Assembly (NCBI GenBank): GCA_949283445.1 | Contig: CASDTD010000124.1 | Coordinates: 1-5,659 of the forward strand | Direction of reading: 5' to 3' | DNA length: 5,659 bases | From: an uncultured Coriobacteriia bacterium | GTDB lineage: Bacteria; Actinomycetota; Coriobacteriia; Coriobacteriales; QAMH01 | Shown: positions 1-4,885 of the stretch, piece after piece | Layout of the letters: every line of letters starts with the position of its first letter | Position numbering within the stretch: the first letter of the stretch is position 1 | The notes under the pieces: generated by a model | Told to the model about the DNA's origin: nothing | The model's input: the letters and a program-made list of their open reading frames with translations, nothing else | Databases searched by the model: none | Program-made: the position numbers and the translations under genes

Positions 1-1
1 C

Positions 2-505
2 ACCATCGTCTACATCGTCAACGACATGCTGACCGAGGTGTACGGTTTCAAGTGCGCACGCACGGTCATCCTGACGGGTTTTGCTGCCAACCTCATCGCC
101 GTCGTGGCGTTTTCCGCCGCCATCGCGTTGCCCGGTTCCGAATTCTTCGCCAACCAAGACGCGTTTTCCGCCGTGTTGGGCAACACGCCGCGCATGCTCA
201 TCGCGAGCTTTGCGGCGTATTTGATCGGCTCGTTTGCCAACGCCAAGATCATGGAGCTCATGAAACGCTGGGATGACGACAAGCTCATGCTGCGCTGCGT
301 TGTCTCGACGCTGGCGGGCGAGACGCTCGACGCGACGGTTTTCATTACCATCGGATTTGCCGGTACGATGCCCGTCGAGGCACTGCTGGCCATGGTCGTC
401 GCGCAGGCCGCGTTCAAGACGGTCTACGAAGTCATCGTCTATCCCCTCACGCGCAAGGTCATCTTCATGGCGCGCGCGTTGCCGAAAACGGGGCAGCTGG
501 CATAA
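2..505 (+). CDS. Queuosine precursor transporter, VUT/YhhQ family (3' part)
   Basis: Integral inner-membrane transporter of the family (YhhQ, formerly DUF165) that imports queuosine precursors such as preQ0 or preQ1 for the wobble modification of GUN-anticodon tRNAs. The gene is open at the left edge; 167 residues and the TAA stop are visible, about three quarters of the usual ~220 residues. An internal ATG at 26 is not the true start, because the reading frame is open before it and carries family sequence (IVYIVND, then LTEVYGFK at residues 10-17). Other family hallmarks are SFAAYLIGSFANAKIMELMK (69-88), STLAGETLDATVFITIGFAGT-like sequence around 102-121, and the end motif FKTVYEVIVYPLT. Hydrophobic spans at about 22-43, 65-83, 109-121 and 125-150 fit membrane helices. 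Family assignment is strong; the exact substrate is known for only a few members and is inferred here. Transcription probably ends in the palindromic repeats at 576-717. Confidence 0.88.
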   Translation, partial: TIVYIVNDMLTEVYGFKCARTVILTGFAANLIAVVAFSAAIALPGSEFFANQDAFSAVLGNTPRMLIASFAAYLIGSFANAKIMELMKRWDDDKLMLRCVVSTLAGETLDATVFITIGFAGTMPVEALLAMVVAQAAFKTVYEVIVYPLTRKVIFMARALPKTGQLA

Positions 506-575
506 GACATCTGCCGTTGCGGTTTGCATGTAGCGTGCTTGCGCTTCATGGTCAGGCCAGAAGAGATCTTGGCCA

Positions 576-644
576 TGCCAGAAAACAAGGAGTTGGAGAG
601 CACACAGGGGCTTGCCGTGCTCTCCAACTCTTCCTTTTTCGGCG
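576..644. repeat. Palindromic repeat unit 1, terminator-like hairpin
   Basis: A 69-base palindromic unit. Perfect 14-base arms, GAGTTGGAGAGCAC (590-603) and its complement (617-630), enclose a 13-base loop. T-rich sequence (TTCCTTTTTC, 631-640) follows on the plus strand, and the reverse strand also has a T-run (CCTTGTTTTC) after the stem. It could therefore act as a Rho-independent terminator in both directions, between the transporter gene and the converging tRNA gene. The unit begins TGCCAGAAAA (576-585). The same architecture recurs in unit 2, four bases downstream. Confidence 0.75.
590..640 (+). terminator. Intrinsic terminator of the transporter gene
   Basis: The hairpin of repeat unit 1 with a 14-bp perfect stem and a T-rich tail, 85 bases after the transporter stop codon. 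No better terminator lies between 506 and 590. The neighbouring second hairpin (666-711) would be a back-up. On the minus strand the same hairpins are the only good candidates for ending the tRNA-Leu transcript, about 100 bases past its 3' end. Confidence 0.7.
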
Positions 645-648
645 GCTT

Positions 649-717
649 TGCCAGTTTTGAAAGGATTGGAGAGCAAATGGGCCCGGCGCTTGCTCTCCAA
701 CTCGCGTTTTTCTGGCA
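649..717. repeat. Palindromic repeat unit 2, terminator-like hairpin
   Basis: A second 69-base unit, separated from unit 1 by GCTT. Perfect 11-base arms TTGGAGAGCAA (666-676) and TTGCTCTCCAA (690-700) enclose a 13-base loop. The outer ends TGCCAG (649-654) and CTGGCA (712-717) are also complementary. A T5 run (707-711) follows the stem on the plus strand. The left 27 bases align without gaps to the left 27 bases of unit 1, and its right 27 bases, read on the other strand, begin TGCCAGAAAA and end GAGTTGGAGAGCA exactly as unit 1 does. Loop sequences differ while stems agree, so the structure seems to be what is kept. Confidence 0.75.
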
Positions 718-811
718 CGGGTCGCGCCTTGCTTTTTGCGGTGCACGGCACAAGACGTTGCCAGGGCACACGAGGGCGTTTTCATTTGATGGGAAGATGA
801 AGAGGAGAAGT

Positions 812-896
812 TGGTGCCCGAGGCGAGAGTCGAACTCGCACGTCACGAAGACAGAGGTTTTTGAGACCACCGCGTCTGCCATTCCGCCACTCGGGC
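812..896 (-). tRNA. tRNA-Leu (anticodon CAA)
   Basis: On the minus strand, 85 bases including an encoded CCA fold as a class II tRNA. The acceptor stem GCCCGAG/CTCGGGC is perfect, with discriminator A. The D stem is GCG/CGC, the anticodon loop CTCAAAA gives anticodon CAA (decodes UUG), and a 14-base long variable arm TGTCTTCGTGACGT follows. The T arm is GCGAG-TTCGACT-CTCGC. The long variable arm, A73 and the D-loop pattern GAATGGCAGA match leucine tRNAs. One oddity: in the anticodon stem GTGGT/ACCTC the second pair (28-42) is U-U, while the other four pairs are good. It diverges from the 6S-like RNA gene and converges on the transporter gene. Confidence 0.95.
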
Positions 897-907
897 ACGC
901 TCGAAAG

Positions 908-935
908 ATTATGCCACAGAAATCGCTGCCTGCAA
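908..935 (-). promoter_or_regulatory. Likely promoter of tRNA-Leu
   Basis: On the minus strand a -10 box CATAAT (913-908, five of six bases of consensus) lies 16 bases from a weak -35 box TTGCAG (935-930). Transcription would start about seven bases on, near 901, giving a leader of roughly five bases before the tRNA 5' end at 896. This spacing is sensible for a single tRNA gene. The -35 match is poor, so confidence rests on the -10 box and position. Confidence 0.5.
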
Positions 936-1069
936 TGACAATCTTGCATTGACCGGCAAGTGATTGACGGGGCATGCGAACTGCAAGCTAATTGCAGCAC
1001 GTATTGTTATGTGGGGGATTTGCTCACGCGTACCATAATTGTCCTTACTCGCGTGGGCGAAGTCAAGAC

Positions 1070-1097
1070 TTTACCTCTTCGCATCGAGCGGTAATAT
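1070..1097 (+). promoter_or_regulatory. Likely promoter of the 6S-like RNA
   Basis: A -35 box TTTACC (1070-1075), a 16-base spacer and a -10 box TAATAT (1092-1097) match sigma-70 consensus at four of six bases each. The predicted start, near 1103-1105, falls just before the 5' strand of the long-range closing stem of the RNA (1107). This agreement between promoter and RNA fold is the main support. The rest of the divergent interval 897-1069 holds no gene I can support; CTCACGCG (1023-1030) and CGCGTGGG (1050-1057) form an imperfect inverted repeat of unknown meaning. Confidence 0.5.
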
Positions 1098-1102
1098 TCT
1101 AC

Positions 1103-1278
1103 TTGGCTTCATCCTCTGTTCCGGCCTATTTGCGATGGACCGATGTCAACAGTAAGGGATCCCGAGATCCTGGGTTGGACAGGTATCCTCGTCTCGTTCA
1201 TGAGGAAGCTGGAATGCTCAGTGGGGGAGCCCACCTTCTAGGGTGGGTTCATCCTTCCGGCAGGGGATGAAGTTTATC
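1103..1278 (+). ncRNA. ssrS: Probable 6S RNA
   Basis: 6S RNA binds the housekeeping RNA polymerase holoenzyme by mimicking an open promoter and down-tunes transcription in slow growth. The call rests on structure. A closing stem pairs 1107-1118 with 1261-1272 (12 bp, one U-G), extended by CCGG/CCGG (1121-1124 with 1257-1260). A central bubble has about 36 bases on the 5' side (1125-1160). Its 3' side carries a 9-bp hairpin, 1227-1235 with 1242-1250. A terminal stem pairs CCC (1161-1163) with GGG (1223-1225), GAG (1164-1166) with CTC (1217-1219), UCC (1168-1170) with GGA (1211-1213), and is capped by UCCUCGU/AUGAGGA (1186-1192 with 1200-1206). This is the 6S layout, and the 3'-side bubble hairpin is typical. 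Length (~170-210 with terminator) fits. Position next to rarA agrees with what I recall of 6S genes in Gram-positive bacteria. The SRP RNA tip motif (GGAAGCAGC type) and RNase P core motifs are absent. An undescribed RNA of similar shape remains possible. Confidence 0.7.
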
Positions 1279-1316
1279 AACCGCCGTCCGGTTTTCATCG
1301 GGCGGCGGTTTTCTCT
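1279..1316 (+). terminator. Intrinsic terminator of the 6S-like RNA
   Basis: A 12-bp stem pairs AACCGCCGTCCG (1279-1290) with CGGGCGGCGGTT (1299-1310), with one T-G pair and an 8-base loop GTTTTCAT, and is followed by TTTTCTCTT (1309-1317). It is GC-rich and directly follows the closing stem of the RNA. Its end is only 7-13 bases from the possible rarA starts at 1323 and 1329, so rarA must depend on readthrough or on a promoter inside this region. Confidence 0.9.
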
Positions 1317-1322
1317 TGCAGG

Positions 1323-2663
1323 GTGCGCATGTCACATCACTCGTCTATCATGGATGCCATGAAGAACATGAACGACACGCTGTTCAGCGAACTAGACAAC
1401 GAAAAGCGCTATGCCGCAGCACCGCTTGCCGTGCGCATGCGCCCGCGCACGTTGGCCGAAGTAGTGGGTCAGGAGGAGGCAATCGGGCCGCATACGTGGC
1501 TGCGCCGTGCCATCGACGCGGACACGCTGTCCTCGCTCATCCTCTACGGGCCCGCTGGCACGGGCAAGACTTCCATTGCCCACGTCATCGCCAATTCCAC
1601 CAACGCCGTGTTCGTGGAGGTTTCGGCCGTTTCGGGGTCGGTGGCGGATTTGCGCCGCGAAATCAAGGCGGCCGACGAGCGCCTGACCATGAACAACCAG
1701 CGCACTATCTTGTTCATTGACGAGATTCACCGCTTTTCGCGCTCGCAGCAAGATGCCTTGCTGCACGCCGTGGAAGACCGCATTGTCATCCTCGTGGGTG
1801 CCACGACGGAAAACCCGTTTTTCGAGGTCAATTCCGCGCTCATCTCGCGTTCGCGCATCGTCGAGCTCAAGCCCATCGGCAACAAGGGCGTCAAAGCTAT
1901 CGTGGAACGCGCGCTCGAAGACGAGCGGGGGCTGAAGGGGGAGTACACGCTCTCCGACGACGCCCTCAACGCCATCGTCATCACCGCAGGCGGCGACGCG
2001 CGCATGGCGCTCACCACGCTCGAGCTTGCCGCCGCGCTGGTGAGAAAGGGCGATGAAATCGGCATAGAACAGGTGCGCGAGGCATCTCCCCACCGTCAGC
2101 TGCCCTACGACAAGGACGGCGACACGCATTACGACGTGATTTCCGCGTTCATCAAATCGATGCGGGGCTCCGACCCGGATGCGGCATTGTACTGGCTGGC
2201 GCGCATGATCGACGGTGGGGAAGACCCGCGTTTCATCGCGCGGCGCATCTTCATCCTGGCAAGCGAAGACATCGGACTGGCCGACCCGCGTGCGCTGCTC
2301 ATCGCACATGCCGCGTTCAAGAGCGCAGAGAGCATCGGGTATCCCGAATGCCGCATCAACCTGGCCGAAGCGGCCATCTACATGGCGCTTGCCCCGAAGT
2401 CGAATTCCTCGGAGGCGGCCATCGACGCCGCGCTCAAGGAGGTGCGCGAAGGCCCCGCGCGTCGTGTGCCCGACCACCTGCGCGACCGGCATCGCCCCGG
2501 TTCGGAAAGCTACGGAAAATACCTCTACCCGCATAATTACCCCGGTGGCTGGGTGGAACAGCAGTACCTGCCCGATGGCTTGGAGCGCGGGTGCTTCTAC
2601 CATCCCAGCGCCTACGGCTGGGAGAAGCTCAGATTTCCCGACAAGGACGATGAGCAGTCCTAG
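1323..2663 (+). CDS. rarA: Replication-associated recombination protein A (AAA+ ATPase)
   Basis: RarA (MgsA/YrvN; Mgs1/WRNIP1 in eukaryotes) is a clamp-loader-like AAA+ ATPase acting at stalled or damaged replication forks. Counting from the GTG at 1323 (446 residues, normal length), the conserved N-terminal APLAVRMRPRTL precedes VVGQEE. Walker A GPAGTGKT is at 76-83 and Walker B LFIDEIHRFS has D133-E134. The sensor 1 segment GATTENPFFEVN starts at G159 and is followed by ALISRSRI. The C-terminal tetramerisation/MgsA_C region includes YDKDGDTHYDVISAFIKSMR, GGEDPRFIARR and the final YLYPHNYPGGW. Start choice is uncertain: GTG 1323 has no ribosome site, ATG 1329 has AGGG five bases upstream, and ATGs at 1350, 1359 and 1368 are closer to where homologues begin (MNDTLFSE reads well as a natural start). 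It begins next to the terminator of the 6S-like RNA and converges on the toxin gene, 37 bases apart, with no clear terminator between. Confidence 0.96.
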   Translation: MRMSHHSSIMDAMKNMNDTLFSELDNEKRYAAAPLAVRMRPRTLAEVVGQEEAIGPHTWLRRAIDADTLSSLILYGPAGTGKTSIAHVIANSTNAVFVEVSAVSGSVADLRREIKAADERLTMNNQRTILFIDEIHRFSRSQQDALLHAVEDRIVILVGATTENPFFEVNSALISRSRIVELKPIGNKGVKAIVERALEDERGLKGEYTLSDDALNAIVITAGGDARMALTTLELAAALVRKGDEIGIEQVREASPHRQLPYDKDGDTHYDVISAFIKSMRGSDPDAALYWLARMIDGGEDPRFIARRIFILASEDIGLADPRALLIAHAAFKSAESIGYPECRINLAEAAIYMALAPKSNSSEAAIDAALKEVREGPARRVPDHLRDRHRPGSESYGKYLYPHNYPGGWVEQQYLPDGLERGCFYHPSAYGWEKLRFPDKDDEQS

Positions 2664-2700
2664 GCGCTTGCAGACGACGTCGAGCGCGATGGCGCGCAGC

Positions 2701-3195
2701 TTACAGCCCCGCTTGAAGAAGCTCCGTCATCTGCGTGGGCGTTTTTGCGGCGACGGGGGAGTGCGCTAGCAGTTTCTCGTCGCAAGTCACAAGAAACCTG
2801 GCGTCGGCATGGTGCGTTGCCGCGACGACGAGGTTGTCTTCGAAGTCCGCATGCACAGATTGGAGCTTTCGTGCCATCCAGATGTCGGCTGCATCGCAGG
2901 CGACGGCCGTCGCGATGTCAGCCATGTGGTCGACGCAGGCCCAGGCTGTGCGATTTGCAGCTTGTGCTGCGCTTTCCGTGATGGCCCCGCTTGCCTTCTT
3001 TTCAAGGCTTTTCATGATATGTGCGATAAGGAATTGCAGGTTTTTCACAGTGTTGATGGAATACAGCAGCGTCACATCCTGTTCCAGCGCACAGTCGAAG
3101 AAAAGGCGGGCAGCTGTGGAGCCGTCCCGCATGCCCAGGTACATGTCGAGCCAAACGCAGGTGTCGACGACGATTCTTGTTTCGGTGCGTTTCAC
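2701..3195 (-). CDS. PIN-domain toxin (VapC-like ribonuclease)
   Basis: 164 residues starting at GTG 3195-3193. PIN domains are Mg-dependent ribonucleases that, in VapC-type toxins, cut tRNA or rRNA. Visible features are the N-terminal strand with the first catalytic aspartate (IVVDTCVWLD, D11), the later acidic cluster HADFEDNLVVAAT (D117, E119, D120) and the final strand FLVTCDEKLL (D139). The usual glutamate in the second motif is not obvious: the corresponding stretch reads TLLYSINTVKN, so the active site may be non-standard. The start codon overlaps the antitoxin stop by four bases (GTGA, 3192-3195), typical of translationally coupled toxin-antitoxin pairs, which supports GTG as the start. 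PIN assignment is good; specificity and target cannot be read from the sequence. Confidence 0.85.
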   Translation of the reverse strand: MKRTETRIVVDTCVWLDMYLGMRDGSTAARLFFDCALEQDVTLLYSINTVKNLQFLIAHIMKSLEKKASGAITESAAQAANRTAWACVDHMADIATAVACDAADIWMARKLQSVHADFEDNLVVAATHHADARFLVTCDEKLLAHSPVAAKTPTQMTELLQAGL

Positions 3196-3572
3196 AGGAT
3201 GCCCTTTTCCTCGTAGCGCTCTACCGCTGCATCTTCGAGAAGTTCCTTAACGGACTTTTTCATATCGGAGGAAACCCTGCCATTTGGTGTGCAGGAGCTT
3301 TGCGTGCGAGCGTCTAGCTCTTCCCACAGACGATGAAGCGCTGCGATCTGGTTTTGGCGTGTTGCGGCCCCGTAACCTGCACCCGCGTCTATGACGGAGC
3401 GAATTTCATTGGGGGTGCTGTTCGTGGCGAAGCGGTACAGGCCCCGGACGGCCTGCGTGGGCGTGTAGCCGAGACGCGCGAAAACGCTGTCTCCTTGCTG
3501 TTTGAGGTCTTGTTCGATACGCACGTTCATCTGCACGCTTTTTGACTTCTCTGCTGTCGCCATCTGCGCCAT
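3192..3572 (-). CDS. RelB/DinJ-type antitoxin
   Basis: 126 residues. Residues 12-20 (SVQMNVRIE) form the ribbon strand of a ribbon-helix-helix DNA-binding domain. Helices follow at about 21-35 (QDLKQQGDSVFARLG) and 37-52 (TPTQAVRGLYRFATNS), matching the RelB/DinJ pattern of 'NVRID..LK..A..VF..LG.T...A'. The C-terminal half, with KKSVKELLEDAAVERYEEKG near the end, is probably the toxin-binding part. It is longer than typical DinJ (~86 residues). The start at ATG 3572 is chosen because AAGGAAGG (3583-3576) lies just upstream; the open frame continues to 3950 but has no family sequence there. It neutralises the overlapping PIN toxin and should repress its own promoter through the palindrome at 3591-3605. 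RelB/DinJ proteins classically pair with RelE/YafQ toxins, so the partner is unusual. Confidence 0.85.
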   Translation of the reverse strand: MAQMATAEKSKSVQMNVRIEQDLKQQGDSVFARLGYTPTQAVRGLYRFATNSTPNEIRSVIDAGAGYGAATRQNQIAALHRLWEELDARTQSSCTPNGRVSSDMKKSVKELLEDAAVERYEEKGIL

Positions 3573-3590
3573 TGTCCTTCCTTTCAGTAC

Positions 3591-3618
3591 GCTATACAGT
3601 ATAGCAATACAAGTATAT
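3591..3618 (-). promoter_or_regulatory. Promoter and operator of the toxin-antitoxin operon
   Basis: On the minus strand an extended -10 element TGCTATACT, with the hexamer at 3603-3598, predicts a start near 3591, about 18 bases before the antitoxin ATG. It is embedded in a perfect palindrome GCTATACTGTATAGC (3605-3591; 7-base arms, 1-base centre). A second, weaker palindrome ATAC-AA-GTAT (3607-3616 on plus) sits next to it. Overlap of a palindrome with the -10 box is what autorepression by a ribbon-helix-helix antitoxin needs. No convincing -35 box was found. Binding is inferred. Confidence 0.6.
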
Positions 3619-3690
3619 GACGCTTGCAGAAAAAATGATGCGCACCAGAAAAAACGCGTCCGTCTCACACGTCGCCGTGCTAGGCTACGT

Positions 3691-4143
3691 ATGTGTTCAT
3701 ACGCATTGTTCTGGAGATGGGAGTGGTGCACTATTATTCGCCCAATTCTGGAAAACGAACTGCTGCTGAGAAAGCCATCCGATATCGCCACCCCGCATGA
3801 CCTTCCCGCCGCGAAAGACTTGCTCGACACGTTCAGAGCGCATGCCGACGAATGCGTCGGGATGGCCGCGAACATGATCGGCGTGTTCAAGCGCATCATC
3901 ATTTTCGACGACGGCGGCGTGGCCACAATCATGCTCAATCCGGAAATCATCAGTACGTTCGGGGAATACGAAACGAGCGAGGGCTGCCTTTCGCTGAAGG
4001 GGAAGCGCCCCGCTGTCAGGTACCGCAGGATACGGGTCAGGTTTCAGGACCTGAAGATGACGGAGCATTCGAAGTCGTACACGGGCTTCACGGCACAGGT
4101 CATCCAGCATGAGATAGACCACTGCGACGGCATCGTGATTTAG
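3691..4143 (+). CDS. Peptide deformylase-family protein, variant motif I
   Basis: Peptide deformylases are metal-dependent hydrolases that remove formyl from the N-terminal Met of new proteins. Counting from ATG 3691 (150 residues), motif II EGCLS is at 97-101 with metal ligand C99, and motif III QHEIDH ends at 144 with H140, E141 and H144, so the metal site is intact. Motif I reads VGMAANMIGV (56-65), with Met62 where standard enzymes have the Gln that stabilises the transition state. I recall this GMAANMIG form in a common subfamily of gut bacterial proteins, so it is probably lineage-typical rather than decay. Family members begin about 'MIRPI'. Here that aligns with the AUU codon at 3733, nine bases after GGGAG (3719-3723), which would give a 136-residue protein. 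ATG 3691 has only a weak ribosome site and adds residues (CSYALFWRWEWC) that look unrelated. It diverges from the antitoxin gene. Its small size and altered motif leave open whether it is the main deformylase or an accessory one. Confidence 0.8.
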   Translation: MCSYALFWRWEWCTIIRPILENELLLRKPSDIATPHDLPAAKDLLDTFRAHADECVGMAANMIGVFKRIIIFDDGGVATIMLNPEIISTFGEYETSEGCLSLKGKRPAVRYRRIRVRFQDLKMTEHSKSYTGFTAQVIQHEIDHCDGIVI

Positions 4144-4189
4144 CCGCAACTGCGCATCACGGGCACCGCGCATCGCACGCTTGCGATTA

Positions 4190-4215
4190 AATTGCGCAAT
4201 TGGCACGCTCGTGCC
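4190..4215. promoter_or_regulatory. Adjacent palindromes between the deformylase and DUF948 genes
   Basis: AATTGCGCAATT (4190-4201) is a perfect 12-base palindrome, immediately followed by the short hairpin GGCACG-CT-CGTGCC (4202-4215). The hairpin lacks a T-run, so it is a poor terminator. The pair could be an operator upstream of the DUF948 gene or a weak end signal for the deformylase-like gene. I know of no matching regulator. Confidence 0.35.
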
Positions 4216-4242
4216 CCGGACAGCGCCGTAAAAGCGGTATCC

Positions 4243-4271
4243 TTGAGCGAACGTCCGTTTTACGTCATAAC
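4243..4271 (+). promoter_or_regulatory. Possible promoter of the DUF948-alaS segment
   Basis: A -35 box TTGAGC (4243-4248), a 17-base spacer and a -10 box CATAAC (4266-4271) each match consensus at four of six bases. The start near 4278 would give a leader of about 17 bases before the ATG at 4295. It is a weak match; its main support is the correct spacing and its location in an intergenic gap of 151 bases. Confidence 0.35.
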
Positions 4272-4294
4272 CAAGAGGAACTTGGGGGCTTTTC

Positions 4295-4873
4295 ATGGCA
4301 GATTTTCTCGAGCAGGCATGGCCGTATGCCGCTGCCGTTCTCGTCATCTTGGCTGCTGCCGCGCTCATCGCGCTCATCGTGGTGCTGGTGCGCGCCGCGA
4401 AGTCCATGAAGCACATCAATACCATTACCGAGCAGGCCGAAAAGGACATCACGCCGGCGCTCAAGCGCGTCGACCCGCTTCTCGACCGCGCGGAGCTCAC
4501 CGTGGACACGCTCAACTTGGAGCTGCTGCGCGTGGACGCGATTCTCGAGGACGTCGAGCAGGTCACCGACGTCGCCGGTAAGACGGCAGATGCTGTCAAC
4601 GCCATAACCACCGCCCCGACCAACGCGGTTGCCGGCTTGGCGGAAAAGATTCGCGGGGCCTTGGGTGGCAAGCACAAAGCGAAGATGAAGGAAGGCCGTA
4701 TGGTCTACCCGATTGGCGCGGGGTCTGCCGAAAGCGGCAAGCACAGCATCGCGCCAGAAGCCTCGGCTGCTGCCCCGGCAGACGAAGCGGAACACGACGC
4801 AGATGCAGCGAAGGAAACTGACCCTGAAGCGTCTGCCGCGCCCGAAGAATCGTCCGCTGAAAAGACGGAATAG
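4295..4873 (+). CDS. DUF948 single-pass membrane protein
   Basis: 192 residues of unknown biochemical function. A hydrophobic membrane segment at about 11-33 (YAAAVLVILAAAALIALIVV plus LVR) follows a short N-terminus. It is followed by a charged, heptad-like helical region at about 36-125 (KSMKHINTITEQAEKDITPALKRVDPLL and onward), the DUF948 pattern. The C-terminal 50 residues are rich in Ala, Glu, Asp, Pro and Ser and look disordered. With a Lys/Arg-rich flank (RAAK) after the membrane helix, the long part is most likely cytoplasmic. The ATG at 4295 is preceded by a G-rich stretch (TTGGGGGC), a plausible ribosome site. From memory, DUF948 genes often sit beside rarA and alaS in actinobacteria, which matches the order here, interrupted by the toxin-antitoxin and deformylase-like genes. 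No enzymatic motif is visible. Confidence 0.8.
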   Translation: MADFLEQAWPYAAAVLVILAAAALIALIVVLVRAAKSMKHINTITEQAEKDITPALKRVDPLLDRAELTVDTLNLELLRVDAILEDVEQVTDVAGKTADAVNAITTAPTNAVAGLAEKIRGALGGKHKAKMKEGRMVYPIGAGSAESGKHSIAPEASAAAPADEAEHDADAAKETDPEASAAPEESSAEKTE

Positions 4874-4885
4874 TCTGTCCTCATG

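Noticed and set aside
555..574. Inverted repeat GGCCA/TGGCC just before the repeat units
   Set aside because: Five-base arms with a 10-base loop and no T-run; not distinguishable from chance.
439..975. Open frames on both strands across 439-975
   Set aside because: They run through the tRNA gene and the palindromic repeats, with no family sequence or ribosome sites.
1103..1278. SRP RNA, RNase P RNA or tmRNA instead of 6S
   Set aside because: The SRP tip motif (GGAAGCAGC type), RNase P conserved core and tmRNA alanine acceptor ends are not visible.
1392..2603. Long open frame (403 codons) on the minus strand opposite rarA
   Set aside because: It lies wholly inside the well-supported rarA gene, and its translation (rich in Arg, Val, Asp, His) resembles no family. 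Long antisense frames are common opposite GC-rich genes.
2684..2697. Hairpin GCGCG-ATGG-CGCGC between rarA and the toxin gene as a terminator
   Set aside because: Only five pairs and no T-run on either strand.
3573..3950. N-terminal extension of the antitoxin frame
   Set aside because: The ATG at 3572 has a strong ribosome site and the promoter and operator lie just upstream of it. The extension overlaps the divergent deformylase-like gene and has no family sequence.
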